Below are positions 27,713 through 37,092 of a stretch of DNA of 64,000 nucleotides, piece by piece. How positions within the stretch are numbered: the stretch's first letter is position 1; every line of letters begins with the position of its first letter. Origin of the DNA: Ignavibacteria bacterium (GTDB lineage Bacteria; Bacteroidota; Ignavibacteria; Tepidaquicellales; Tepidaquicellaceae); NCBI GenBank assembly GCA_028714695.1, contig JAQTLX010000006.1, positions 140,449 through 204,448 on the forward strand, given 5' to 3'. The position numbers and the translations under genes are program-made. The notes beneath the pieces were generated by a model. The model saw only the letters and a list, made by a program, of their open reading frames with translations, searched no databases and was not told where the DNA came from.

Positions 27713-28978
27713 TTATTTCACCAATACCATCTTTTTAACTGCTAAACGTTTATCGTTAATCGATAATTGATAATAGTATACACCGCTTGAATATTTTGAT
27801 GCATCCCACTGAGTATCGTAAGTTCCTGCCTGAAGGTTTTCGTTCACAAGAGTTTCAATTTCTTTACCCATAATATCGAATACTTTAATATTCACAAATG
27901 ATGATTTCGGTACAGCAAATTTTATTTTCGTCGTCGGATTGAATGGATTTGGATAATTCTGATTAAGAAAAAATCGCTGAGGAATAACCTCTATATTTGT
28001 ATGTATATAAGTTGAACCACCGTTCGTAGTTTTCATTACCACTCCTTTAGTGCCAGCAATATATCCTGTATATTCGTCCGCAAAACTAAATGAATAATAA
28101 AAACACATTGTATCAAGATCCTGTTGCACCCATGTAAATCCACAATCTGATGTTCTATATATCCTCTTTATATTTTCTAGCGCATATCCGGTTCGATAAT
28201 TCAGAAATTGTATTTTTTTTACAAAAGATTCTGAATTTAATACGGGACACCAGTCATACCCACCATTCGAAGTGCGAAAAATACTTCCATAACTGTTCAA
28301 ACCGCTTTTAAAACCGTTAAGTGAATCAGTAAACCATAAATCTTTATCAACTAAATAAGCAGATGAAATCAAAGTCCAATTTACTCCACCGTTGGTACTT
28401 CTAAATATTTCACCCGATGTGGCCATATAAAAACCGTAATTTGCGTTTAAAAAAAATATTTTTGCGACATAATTTGAGGGAATGCTGTAATCGGTCCAAT
28501 TATAACCACCATCCATTGTTTTTTTTATTTTACTCCCGTTTGAACACCACCCTGTCAATTCATTAATAAAATAAAAGCCTGATATTGTAAAATACTGCTG
28601 AGTCCAGATTTGATCAAAGTTAAACCCGTTAACTGTTTTATAGATAGCTCCGGGACCATATAACACACCTGCAAACTGTTCCGATATTATTCCGGTTGTT
28701 GAGTTAAAGAACCACATATCATAACAAGCGGCACTAGTATTTTCATATACAATTACCCAATTGTTACCACCATTGCTTGTCCTGTATACATTTGAGTGAA
28801 ATGAAGTATATCTATCCTGGCTTGCCATATACCCAGTATTCGAATTTTTGAAATTGATGTTAATATAATTTCTAGATGTATCAACAGTAATCTTTTCCCA
28901 TGTAGATTGACATAATAAAAAAGATTGGAATAATAAAGAAAAAATTAATGCAGTATATAATTTTTTAAATATATCCAT
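27713..28978 (-). CDS. T9SS-type A sorting domain protein with YCF48-like repeats
   Basis: 421 residues. A signal peptide (to about 24, LLCQS) is followed by repeated units of the form GYxx...xRTSNGGxNWxxV (SNVYRTSNGGNNWVIVYENT, EIFRSTNGGVNWTLISS, SIFRTSNGGYDWCPV, RIYRTSDCGFTWVQQ), the photosystem II assembly factor (YCF48)/BNR-like propeller blade. The last 85 residues are a sorting domain (LNQNYPNPFNPTTKIKFAVP ... VKKMVLVK). It is exported through the outer membrane; ligand unknown. Confidence 0.9.
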   Translation of the reverse strand: MDIFKKLYTALIFSLLFQSFLLCQSTWEKITVDTSRNYININFKNSNTGYMASQDRYTSFHSNVYRTSNGGNNWVIVYENTSAACYDMWFFNSTTGIISEQFAGVLYGPGAIYKTVNGFNFDQIWTQQYFTISGFYFINELTGWCSNGSKIKKTMDGGYNWTDYSIPSNYVAKIFFLNANYGFYMATSGEIFRSTNGGVNWTLISSAYLVDKDLWFTDSLNGFKSGLNSYGSIFRTSNGGYDWCPVLNSESFVKKIQFLNYRTGYALENIKRIYRTSDCGFTWVQQDLDTMCFYYSFSFADEYTGYIAGTKGVVMKTTNGGSTYIHTNIEVIPQRFFLNQNYPNPFNPTTKIKFAVPKSSFVNIKVFDIMGKEIETLVNENLQAGTYDTQWDASKYSSGVYYYQLSINDKRLAVKKMVLVK

Positions 28979-29239
28979 AATAAGTAATAAAATGTTTCAC
29001 ACTTCAATTCGAATTACGATGCAGAAATCATTTTTAAGGTCTGTTTAATACAAATAGTACAATACCTTAATGAACTGCCTATATTCATTTCATTATAAAT
29101 ATCACAAATAGTTTGTTAACAAACAATAGTATAAATGCATCATAAAATATTGGAATGTAAATAAAACTGATTATTTCAAGATATTTCTATAAAAAAGTTT
29201 TTACATTTATACAAATCTGTGATTTAGGTATATTTATTA

Positions 29240-31228
29240 ATGGAAAAATTTGAAAGATTACTCGTTACGGCAGCATTGCCGTATGCAAACGGATATATAC
29301 ATCTGGGACATATTGCGGGGGCGTATCTGCCTGCCGATATTTACGTGAGATTCAAAAGATTATGCAAGGAAGACGTTATATTTATAAGCGGCTCGGATGA
29401 ACACGGCACGGCTATAGAAATTTCAGCGATGAAAGAGAAAGTTACGCCTAAAGAGATTATTGATAAGTTCCATTATGCAAATAAAGAGGCATTTGCAGGA
29501 CTCGGAATTTCTTTTGACATATATTCAAGAACATCGAATCCGATTCACCATAAAACTTCACAGGATTTCTTTTTAAACCTGTATGACAAGGACCTTTTAG
29601 TTCAAAAATCAGAGAAACAATTATATTCAGAGAAGGATAAAAGATTTCTGGCTGACAGATTCGTGGAAGGCACATGCCCTATCTGCGGATACGAAGAGGC
29701 TCGAGGCGACCAATGCGAAAATTGCGGAAGCAATCTTTCACCGCTGGAACTGATAAATCCGAAGTCTAAAATTTCAGGCGACACTCCTGTTGTTAAGGAA
29801 TCCGTAAATTTCTTTTTCCCGCTCGAAAAATTTCAGCCGCAACTTGTGGAATGGATAAAGACAAAGAAGAACTGGAAATCAAACGTCAAAAACTATTGCG
29901 AAGGCTGGTTCAAGACAGGTTTGAAAGACAGAGCTATAACACGCGATCTCGACTGGGGCGTGAAAATCCCGGTAAAGGGTTTTGAAGGAAAAGTAATTTA
30001 TGTCTGGTTCGAAGCGCCTATTGGTTATATCTCGGCAACAAAGGAATTATTTATTAAAAAAGGCACTCCAGAAATGTGGGAAAAATACTGGTGCGACGAT
30101 AAGACTAAACTTGTACATTTTATCGGCAAGGACAATATAATATTTCACGCAATCGTGTTCCCTGCAATGCTTATGGCACACGGGGGCTATATACTTGCGG
30201 ATAACGTGCCGGCGAATGAGTTTCTTAATCTCGACGGAGGTAAACTCTCTAAAAGCAAAGGACACGGCATTCTTGTGAAAGACGTGGTTAAGGAATACAA
30301 TCCTGATGTGATTCGTTATACAATCGCGGCAAATATGCCCGAGAATAAAGATTCCGATTTCACATGGGAAGACTTACAGAATAAGAATAACAATGAACTC
30401 GCTGCAATACTCGGTAACTTCATCAACAGAACCGTTGTATTTGCAAAGACCAAATTTGACAATAAGATTCCGAATAGTAAAGTCGGAGCAAAACCTGAAG
30501 TATTTGATTATATAGTTAATCAGAAGAAAGTGATAGAAGACTGCTTAGACAATTACAGATTCCGCGATGGTTTGAATGAAATTATGAACATTGCGCGCGC
30601 CGCAAATAAATATTTCAACGACAGCGAGCCGTGGAAAGTTATAAAAAGCGATGTGGATACGTGCGGGGAAATAATTTACAACTGTCTTGAAATTTGTCAT
30701 ACACTTGCTATTGCTATTTTCCCGGTATTGCCTTTTACTTCGGAAAGAATTCTGCGTATTTTAAATACGGATAACTCAAAAATCGAATGGGATAATATTG
30801 GGAAGTACTGCCTCGAACAGGGAAAAGAACTCGGTGAAGATGTGATTCTCTTTCCGCAGATAGAACTTCAGGCGGCAAAAGAAGAAGAAGTTAAAGAAGA
30901 AGATAATCTGATTACGATAGATGATTTCAAAAAAGTACAACTCAGGACTGCGGTTGTAATTCAGGCAGAGAAAGTCGAAAAAAGCAAGAAACTTCTCAAA
31001 CTCAGGGTCAAATGCGGCAATAAAGAAAAGCAGATAATAGCGGGCATTGCGGAATTTTACACACCAGAAGAAATTCTGAATAAGAATATTGTAATAGTTG
31101 ATAATCTTAAACCTGCAAAACTGATGGGACTTGAATCGCAGGGAATGCTTCTTGCGGCAAAGGCAGACGGTAAACTCAAAATAATAACCGCTGACGGAGA
31201 ATTTTCCGACGGCGCGGATGTAAGTTAA
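29240..31228 (+). CDS. metG: Methionyl-tRNA synthetase
   Basis: 662 residues. Class I signatures: HLGH at 21-24 (HIGH) and KLSKSKG near 335 (KMSKS). Zinc ligands C146, C149, C159 and C162 (CPICG...CENCG) mark the MetG1 type. An anticodon-binding helical domain follows, and the C-terminal 105 residues (TIDDFKKVQLRTAVVIQAEK, GLESQGMLLAA) are the EMAP-II-like tRNA-binding domain. It charges initiator and elongator tRNA with methionine. First gene of a rightward run with folP and copA. Confidence 0.97.
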   Translation: MEKFERLLVTAALPYANGYIHLGHIAGAYLPADIYVRFKRLCKEDVIFISGSDEHGTAIEISAMKEKVTPKEIIDKFHYANKEAFAGLGISFDIYSRTSNPIHHKTSQDFFLNLYDKDLLVQKSEKQLYSEKDKRFLADRFVEGTCPICGYEEARGDQCENCGSNLSPLELINPKSKISGDTPVVKESVNFFFPLEKFQPQLVEWIKTKKNWKSNVKNYCEGWFKTGLKDRAITRDLDWGVKIPVKGFEGKVIYVWFEAPIGYISATKELFIKKGTPEMWEKYWCDDKTKLVHFIGKDNIIFHAIVFPAMLMAHGGYILADNVPANEFLNLDGGKLSKSKGHGILVKDVVKEYNPDVIRYTIAANMPENKDSDFTWEDLQNKNNNELAAILGNFINRTVVFAKTKFDNKIPNSKVGAKPEVFDYIVNQKKVIEDCLDNYRFRDGLNEIMNIARAANKYFNDSEPWKVIKSDVDTCGEIIYNCLEICHTLAIAIFPVLPFTSERILRILNTDNSKIEWDNIGKYCLEQGKELGEDVILFPQIELQAAKEEEVKEEDNLITIDDFKKVQLRTAVVIQAEKVEKSKKLLKLRVKCGNKEKQIIAGIAEFYTPEEILNKNIVIVDNLKPAKLMGLESQGMLLAAKADGKLKIITADGEFSDGADVS

Positions 31229-31259
31229 TATTCTTCAGGCAACATAATAGGTTAAACAA

Positions 31260-32093
31260 TTGAAATACAGATTCGGAAAAAAGGAATACGACTTCGACAT
31301 AAGAACGTATGTGATGGGTATTTTAAACATCACACCGGATTCTTTTTCTGACGGCGGAAAATTTTTCGGAACTGCCCCGGAGATGAAAAAGATTATCGAA
31401 TCCGCCGTGCAGATGGAAAAAGACGGAGCGGATTTCATTGATGTGGGCGGTGAATCGACAAGACCGGGAGCGGATGAAGTAAGTTTAGAGCAGGAAATGG
31501 AAAGAGTAATCCCTGTAATTTCGGAAATCACAAAACGAATCAGCATACCCGTATCAATCGATACATACAAACATCAGGTGGCGGACGAAGCATTGAAAGC
31601 AGGCGCGGTAATCGTAAACGATATAAGCGGCTTTCAATTCGATGATAAGATTGCTTATGTTACAAAAAATCACAATGCTTCATGCATTTTAATGCATATA
31701 AAAGGTACTCCGAAAAATATGCAGAACAAACCCGTTTATACAGATGTAATCAGTGAGATAATCACCTATCTTGAAAAATCGGTAAGCATAGCGAAGGAAG
31801 CGGGAATCGAGCAGATAATTCTTGACCCGGGAATCGGATTTGGCAAAACATTTGAAGACAATTTAAAAATTATTAAGAACCTAAAGGAATTTAAGAATAT
31901 TGGCTACCCCATTTTGCTGGGTGCGTCGCGAAAGAGTTTCATTAATAAAATCTATGAATCATCCCCTGCCGAAAGGCTTGAAGGCACACTGGCTGTAAAC
32001 ACCGCGGGTATTATTTACGGAGCGAACATTATACGCGTGCATGATGTTTTAGAGAATAAAAGAGCCGCTTTAACGGCAGATAATTTAAAATAA
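31260..32093 (+). CDS. folP: Dihydropteroate synthase
   Basis: 277 residues, TTG start. Both family signatures are present: VMGILNITPDSFSDGGKF (residues about 18-35) and DFIDVGGESTRPGA, plus DPGIGFGK and the C-terminal RVHDV. It condenses p-aminobenzoate with hydroxymethyl-dihydropterin diphosphate in folate synthesis, and is the target of sulfonamides. No ATG occurs upstream of the core in a better position. It begins 31 bases after metG and 7 bases before copA, which indicates an operon. Confidence 0.95.
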   Translation: MKYRFGKKEYDFDIRTYVMGILNITPDSFSDGGKFFGTAPEMKKIIESAVQMEKDGADFIDVGGESTRPGADEVSLEQEMERVIPVISEITKRISIPVSIDTYKHQVADEALKAGAVIVNDISGFQFDDKIAYVTKNHNASCILMHIKGTPKNMQNKPVYTDVISEIITYLEKSVSIAKEAGIEQIILDPGIGFGKTFEDNLKIIKNLKEFKNIGYPILLGASRKSFINKIYESSPAERLEGTLAVNTAGIIYGANIIRVHDVLENKRAALTADNLK

Positions 32094-32100
32094 ACATTAA

Positions 32101-34347
32101 TTGGCAATAAAGAAAAACAGACCCGATAGTTTCGAAGAAATTGAACTCGATGTGGCAGGAATGGAATGCGTGAACTGTGCCAACAGCATAAAAACATACC
32201 TCGAAAAACTCAACGGCATTTACAACGTAGAAGTAAATTTCACTTCGGAAGTTGCTTCGGTAGAATACAATCCGCATGTTATAGAAATAAAAGAAATCGT
32301 GAAGGATATCAGGAAACTCGGTTACGATGTAATCGAGGAAGATGATGAAGACAAAGTAGAACTTCAAAAGAAAAAGCATCTGAGATTTGAGAGAAATAAT
32401 ATTTTCTTTGCAATATTTCTTTCCATTATAATAATGACAGTCTCCATGAGCGGGCACCATGGGTTTTACGACCTGAAGATTCCGATGAATCAGGGGTTGG
32501 CTTTTCTTTTTATACTAACGAGTATTATTGTTTTCTGGAACGGGAAAAAATTTATTGTCGGCGCGTATCATTCAGCAAGGAATAAGACTTCGGATATGAA
32601 CACGCTTGTTTCGATGGGTGTTTTATCATCATATATATACAGTTCAATTATTGCCATCAACCATATATTCAAACTTAATATTTATGCATTAAGAAATTCG
32701 CACGAGGTTTATTTCGAAACAGCTGCTATGATTATTACGCTGATATTGACAGGCAACTATCTTGAATCAGTTTTAAAATCAAAGACTCAGACTTCAATAA
32801 AGAAACTCAAAGAACTTCAGTCGAAATTTGTTAATATCATACGAGGCGGTTCCGAGATGCTGGTTCCATATAACAAAGTAAGAGTAAACGATACCGTAAT
32901 CGTGAAATCAGGCGATAAGATTCCCGTGGACGGACAGATTGTAGAAGGATATTGCGTAATTGATGAAAGCGCAATGACGGGCGAGAGCGTTCCCGTTGAA
33001 AAGAAAACGGGCGATAATCTGATTAGCGGGACACTTATGAAGAACGGTTTCGTAAAGATGAACGCTGTAAAGGTCGGGCAGAACACTACATTATCGAGAA
33101 TTATAAGTTTAGTAAAGGAAGCGTCAAATTCAAAACCGAAAATTCAAAGGCTTGCGGATAAGATATCGGCAATCTTTGTTCCTGTCGTTGTTTCAATTTC
33201 AATAATAACATTTGTAATATGGCGCTTCATTATCGGCATTCCTTTTGACGAATCTCTTTTATTCGCCGTTTCAGTTTTAGTAATTGCATGCCCGTGCGCG
33301 CTTGGACTTGCATCTCCAATGGCTATAGTAATAGGTGTTGGAAGAGCAGCAGAGAACGGAATTCTTTTTAACAATGTCGAATCTATCGAAAATATAATTA
33401 AAGTTGACACTATCTGTTTCGATAAAACCGGCACACTGACAACGGGTGAAATGGAAATAAATAATATCAGAACCTACGGAAGTATTACTAATGATGAATT
33501 GATGAAGAATGTCTTTTCCGTCGAGAAATATTCTAATCACCCGCTTGCTAAGTCAATAGTAAATTATTGTCTGCAAATAAAAGCGGACATTTCCGAAAAC
33601 GTTGAAAAAATTAACAACGAAGAAGGGCTTGGAATATCGGGTTTTGTTGACAACAAGGAAGTTTTAATCGGAAGTTACAATCTGATGGAAAAGCACAATG
33701 TACTACTTATTGACATTCCAAAACCGGAGAATGCGGGAATATTATTCGTAAGTATTAATAAATCACTCGCGGGATCGATTGAGTTCGAAGACAAAATAAA
33801 ACCGGAGGCAAAGGACACGATAGCAAGAATCAAGAAAATGAAACTCGGATTATTCCTTATCTCAGGCGACAGCGAAGCAGTTACTTCGAAAGTTGCGAAA
33901 GAACTAGACATCGATAATTTTTCTTTTAAGACTTTTCCGGAAGACAAAGAAAAGATTGTATCCGAACTTCAGAGCCGGAATAAGAACGTTGCAATGATAG
34001 GCGACGGCATAAACGATGCTCCTTCCCTTGCAAGAGCGAACGTCGGAATGGCGGTTGGAACGGGTCAGGATATTGCAATCGATTCAGCCGATGTTATTTT
34101 AGTAAAAGGCGACTTAAGGAATGTAATAAAATCTATAAATATTTCTTCAAGAACGGTTTCTATAATAAAACAGAATATATTCTGGGCATTTTTCTACAAT
34201 GCAATCACAATCCCTGCGGCTGCCGGTCTTTTGGCGCCGTTTGGCATTGTAATAAGTCCCGTAATGGCGGCAATGTTCATGGCATTCAGCGATGTAGTTA
34301 CAGTAATGATAAATTCATTAAGATTAAAATACGTAAACATAAATTAA
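32101..34347 (+). CDS. copA: Copper-exporting P1B-type ATPase
   Basis: 748 residues, TTG start. One N-terminal heavy-metal domain has GMECVNC (C23, C26). Eight membrane helices are expected; the transmembrane metal site is C397-P-C399 (IACPCALG), the usual Cu(I) signature. Phosphorylation site D441KTGTLTTG, actuator TGES (AMTGESVPVE) and hinge GDGINDAPSLA are all intact, as is the HP motif in NHPLAKSI. It pumps Cu(I) out of the cytosol. The next gene encodes an exported metal-binding lipoprotein that may receive the ion. Confidence 0.95.
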   Translation: MAIKKNRPDSFEEIELDVAGMECVNCANSIKTYLEKLNGIYNVEVNFTSEVASVEYNPHVIEIKEIVKDIRKLGYDVIEEDDEDKVELQKKKHLRFERNNIFFAIFLSIIIMTVSMSGHHGFYDLKIPMNQGLAFLFILTSIIVFWNGKKFIVGAYHSARNKTSDMNTLVSMGVLSSYIYSSIIAINHIFKLNIYALRNSHEVYFETAAMIITLILTGNYLESVLKSKTQTSIKKLKELQSKFVNIIRGGSEMLVPYNKVRVNDTVIVKSGDKIPVDGQIVEGYCVIDESAMTGESVPVEKKTGDNLISGTLMKNGFVKMNAVKVGQNTTLSRIISLVKEASNSKPKIQRLADKISAIFVPVVVSISIITFVIWRFIIGIPFDESLLFAVSVLVIACPCALGLASPMAIVIGVGRAAENGILFNNVESIENIIKVDTICFDKTGTLTTGEMEINNIRTYGSITNDELMKNVFSVEKYSNHPLAKSIVNYCLQIKADISENVEKINNEEGLGISGFVDNKEVLIGSYNLMEKHNVLLIDIPKPENAGILFVSINKSLAGSIEFEDKIKPEAKDTIARIKKMKLGLFLISGDSEAVTSKVAKELDIDNFSFKTFPEDKEKIVSELQSRNKNVAMIGDGINDAPSLARANVGMAVGTGQDIAIDSADVILVKGDLRNVIKSINISSRTVSIIKQNIFWAFFYNAITIPAAAGLLAPFGIVISPVMAAMFMAFSDVVTVMINSLRLKYVNIN

Positions 34348-34357
34348 TATTTTCATC

Positions 34358-34732
34358 ATGAAAAACATAATAAACTTCGCAATTGTAATTTTGATTTTAT
34401 TTGCTGCAGGATGCGGGAAAAAAGTCAGCAATCAGACGAGTGAAGTAAAAAATACTGCTGAAAAGGTAGAATCAGTCGAGTTTAACTGCCCCGGTATGCA
34501 TTGTTCCGGCTGCGAGGAAACAATAGCTGATGAAGTTAAGAAAATCGACGGTATTAAAACGGTTTCCGCAGATTCAAAAACCAAGGTCGTTAAAGTCAGT
34601 TATGATGCCGGCAAGACAAGCAAAGAAAATATTTCGAAGACTATAAATGCAGCAGGATATGATACGGAACTCTCAAAAACCGACACCAAACATGACTGCG
34701 AGAATGATATGAAAGAGGAGAAAAAGAACTAA
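34358..34732 (+). CDS. Heavy-metal-binding (HMA) lipoprotein, putative copper chaperone
   Basis: 124 residues. A lipoprotein signal (FAAGC, Cys 19) precedes a single ferredoxin-like HMA domain, about residues 38-110, with the metal site GMHCSGC (C49, C52). The tail is rich in Lys, Asp and Glu and holds His and Cys (KHDCENDMKEE). It would sit in the envelope and bind Cu(I) or another soft metal. Position 10 bases behind copA supports a partnership, with acceptance of exported copper as the likely role (inference). Confidence 0.85.
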   Translation: MKNIINFAIVILILFAAGCGKKVSNQTSEVKNTAEKVESVEFNCPGMHCSGCEETIADEVKKIDGIKTVSADSKTKVVKVSYDAGKTSKENISKTINAAGYDTELSKTDTKHDCENDMKEEKKN

Positions 34733-34734
34733 AG

Positions 34735-35424
34735 ATGAGCCGTAAAGTAGATTTTGACAAACACGCACATTCATACGAAGATCAATTATCGGATGACTTG
34801 AAATTTTTCGGAGAAGAGAGCCGTTATTTCGCCGAACATAAGATTAAGATAGTAAAAGAAAAACTCGGCAGAATGCCGTCAAGTATTCTGGAATACGGAT
34901 GCGGCATCGGAATGAATCTGAGTTTCATGCCTGAGTATTTTCCAGAAGCAAAAGTAACGGGCTGTGATATTTCGGCAAAGAGCATTCAGATTGCCTCAGA
35001 AAAAAGTCCATCAGTAGATTTTTTTCATATAGAAGATTCAGAAGTTGAAAGAAGGAAAGAATCATTTGATTTAATCTTCGTATCAAATGTATTCCATCAT
35101 ATTGAACCTCACCTTAGAGAAAAAGCCGTATCGAATATTTATAAAATGCTTGATAAAAACGGGATTGTGTTTTTCTTCGAGCATAACCCGTTTAATCCCA
35201 TTACGAGACGAATTGTTAATACATGTGTGTGGGATACAGATGCGATATTATTGAAACCTAAAGAATCTCTGGGGTTATTCAGAAACGGAGGATTTAACAT
35301 TAAATCAAAAGTTTACACTTTATATTTTCCCGCTTATATGAAATTTTTAAGACCCATAGAAAAAGCATTGTGGTTTTTACCCATGGGCGGGCAGTATTAC
35401 ATAACGGCAGAAAAGAAAATTTAG
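34735..35424 (+). CDS. Class I SAM-dependent methyltransferase
   Basis: 229 residues. Motif I is ILEYGCGIGMNLSFM (about 46-60), motif II VTGCDIS, and the post-core FDLIFVSNVFHHIEPHLRE. A C-terminal hydrophobic stretch (YFPAYMKFLRPIEKALWFLP) resembles lipid or quinone-head methyltransferases, but the acceptor is unknown. It starts two bases after the metal-binding lipoprotein and converges with the GT2 gene at 35426. Confidence 0.85.
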   Translation: MSRKVDFDKHAHSYEDQLSDDLKFFGEESRYFAEHKIKIVKEKLGRMPSSILEYGCGIGMNLSFMPEYFPEAKVTGCDISAKSIQIASEKSPSVDFFHIEDSEVERRKESFDLIFVSNVFHHIEPHLREKAVSNIYKMLDKNGIVFFFEHNPFNPITRRIVNTCVWDTDAILLKPKESLGLFRNGGFNIKSKVYTLYFPAYMKFLRPIEKALWFLPMGGQYYITAEKKI

Positions 35425-35425
35425 G

Positions 35426-36151
35426 TTACAATCCCCTTTTCTTTAATTCAATTTTATGTTCTTTTCTGTACCGGAACACCTCCTTTATTGTGCCGAATAT
35501 AACAGAAGGTCTTGCTCCTGTGGAAACACCATCCACTCTGGGAAGATGTGTTACTCCCATTTCAACAGTCTTATATCCATGCAAATGAGCCTTTAGCATT
35601 ATTTCGGCATCAATAAACGCGTCTACTGAATCTATCTTTATTTCTTTAAATAGTTTTGTCGGAAAGACCTTAAACGCGCAGTCAATATCCCAGTAATCAA
35701 GACCAAATATTAATTTAAGCAGATAGTTATAAGATAGTGATGTAAATTTCCTGTATAATGAATATTGTTTTTTCTTCCTGTATCCGACAACTATATCGGT
35801 AAAAGGAAGCATTGCAACAAATTTTTTCAGTTCATCCAGGTCAAACTGATTGTCACCGTCAGTATAAAACACAAAGTCCATTTTTGCGCTGGTGAAACCG
35901 TCTTTCAATGTAGCCCCATATCCCATATTTTTGACATGGTGTATAACTCTTACTTTTTCATATTTCACTGCAAGCGAATCGGCAACTTCTCCGGTTTTAT
36001 CAGGGCTGCCATCTTCAATAATGATTACCTCATAGTCTTTAAGTTTCAGGCTTTCAAGCACTTCAACCGCTTTATCTACAACTTTAGCAATATTACCCTC
36101 GTCATAATATGCAGGGAAGAAAACCGATAACGATAATTCAGAATTAGTCAT
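35426..36151 (-). CDS. Family 2 glycosyltransferase (polyprenyl-phosphate mannosyltransferase-like)
   Basis: 241 residues with a GT-A fold: SVFFPAYYDEGNIAKVVDKA at the start, EVIIIEDGSPDKTGEVAD, and the DXD-like FVFYTDGDNQFDLDEL. No membrane helices are present, which fits DPM1/GtrB-type enzymes that load a sugar on a lipid phosphate in the cytosol. It is the last of three leftward genes with epimerase and membrane glycosyltransferase (gaps of one base). Together they look like a small route that makes and transfers a lipid-linked sugar (inference). Confidence 0.9.
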   Translation of the reverse strand: MTNSELSLSVFFPAYYDEGNIAKVVDKAVEVLESLKLKDYEVIIIEDGSPDKTGEVADSLAVKYEKVRVIHHVKNMGYGATLKDGFTSAKMDFVFYTDGDNQFDLDELKKFVAMLPFTDIVVGYRKKKQYSLYRKFTSLSYNYLLKLIFGLDYWDIDCAFKVFPTKLFKEIKIDSVDAFIDAEIMLKAHLHGYKTVEMGVTHLPRVDGVSTGARPSVIFGTIKEVFRYRKEHKIELKKRGL

Positions 36152-36152
36152 T

Positions 36153-37091
36153 TTATACCTTAAAATAATCTTTTAAATAATTATATGTACTTTGAATTCC
36201 ATTTTCGAGAGAAGTATGAGGATTATAACCGAGTTCTTTTGCAGTTCTTGATATATCAAGAACGTTAACGGGCACATCAACTTTCCTGCTTTCGATATAT
36301 TCTACAGGAAACTTTTTTCCGAAAACTTTTTCAAGAGTACCAATAAGTTCATTCAATGAAGTTGCTTTCCCGGAACCAAGATTAAAAATATTCTCAGCGC
36401 CTCCGTAAACAAGTGAATCCACCATAGGTTTAACAGCGTCCTTTATATATATAAAATCACGCTTTACTTCACCGTCCCCCCAAATCGCAATTGTCTCATT
36501 TTTTATAAATTTCTTGATGAACACGGGGATTACTCCCTGCGAATAAAGCGGGTTCTGCCTTTCACCGTACGGATTTGATAATCTGAACACTATATAATCC
36601 AGACCGTAAAGATATTTATACATGAATAAATAATCTTCTATGGTCTTTTTTATAATTCCGTAAGAACAGACAGGTCTTCTTGGATGATTTTCTTTAATGG
36701 GAGTATAATCGGGATATCCGTAAACAGTGCCCCCCGAAGAAATAAAAATTATTTTTCTGACATCATTATTCTTTATGTCCTGTAATAGTTTTAATGTGGA
36801 AATCAGATTTGATTCAACATCATATACGGGATTTTCATTAGATGATGCCGGCAGTGTGGAACTAACGAGATGATAGACGTAATCCATTCCTTTAAGACTG
36901 GATAGTAAATCAGTTTCATTATTAAAATCACCTTCGATAATATTAATTTTGTCTTTTAAAGCGGACAAATTCGCTCTTGAAAAATTAAGTTTATCGAATA
37001 TTGTAACACTGTAACCGTTTGCGAGCAGTTCTTCCGCAAGGTGTGAACCGATAAAACCGCCGCCGCCGTATATTATGCAATTCCCTTTCAT
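36153..37091 (-). CDS. NAD-dependent sugar epimerase/dehydratase
   Basis: 312 residues of the extended short-chain dehydrogenase family. The N-terminal Rossmann motif is YGGGGFIGSHLAEELLANGY (GxxGxxG), the catalytic Ser-Tyr-Lys is in ISSGGTVYG and SYGIIKKTIEDY. Substrates of this branch are nucleotide sugars (UDP-glucose 4-epimerase and relatives). The specific sugar is not readable. Second gene of the three-gene glycan group. Confidence 0.9.
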   Translation of the reverse strand: MKGNCIIYGGGGFIGSHLAEELLANGYSVTIFDKLNFSRANLSALKDKINIIEGDFNNETDLLSSLKGMDYVYHLVSSTLPASSNENPVYDVESNLISTLKLLQDIKNNDVRKIIFISSGGTVYGYPDYTPIKENHPRRPVCSYGIIKKTIEDYLFMYKYLYGLDYIVFRLSNPYGERQNPLYSQGVIPVFIKKFIKNETIAIWGDGEVKRDFIYIKDAVKPMVDSLVYGGAENIFNLGSGKATSLNELIGTLEKVFGKKFPVEYIESRKVDVPVNVLDISRTAKELGYNPHTSLENGIQSTYNYLKDYFKV

Positions 37092-37092
37092 G

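Noticed and set aside
31235..31570. 111-codon ORF antisense to folP
   Set aside because: Shadow frame; covers the folP signature region on the other strand.
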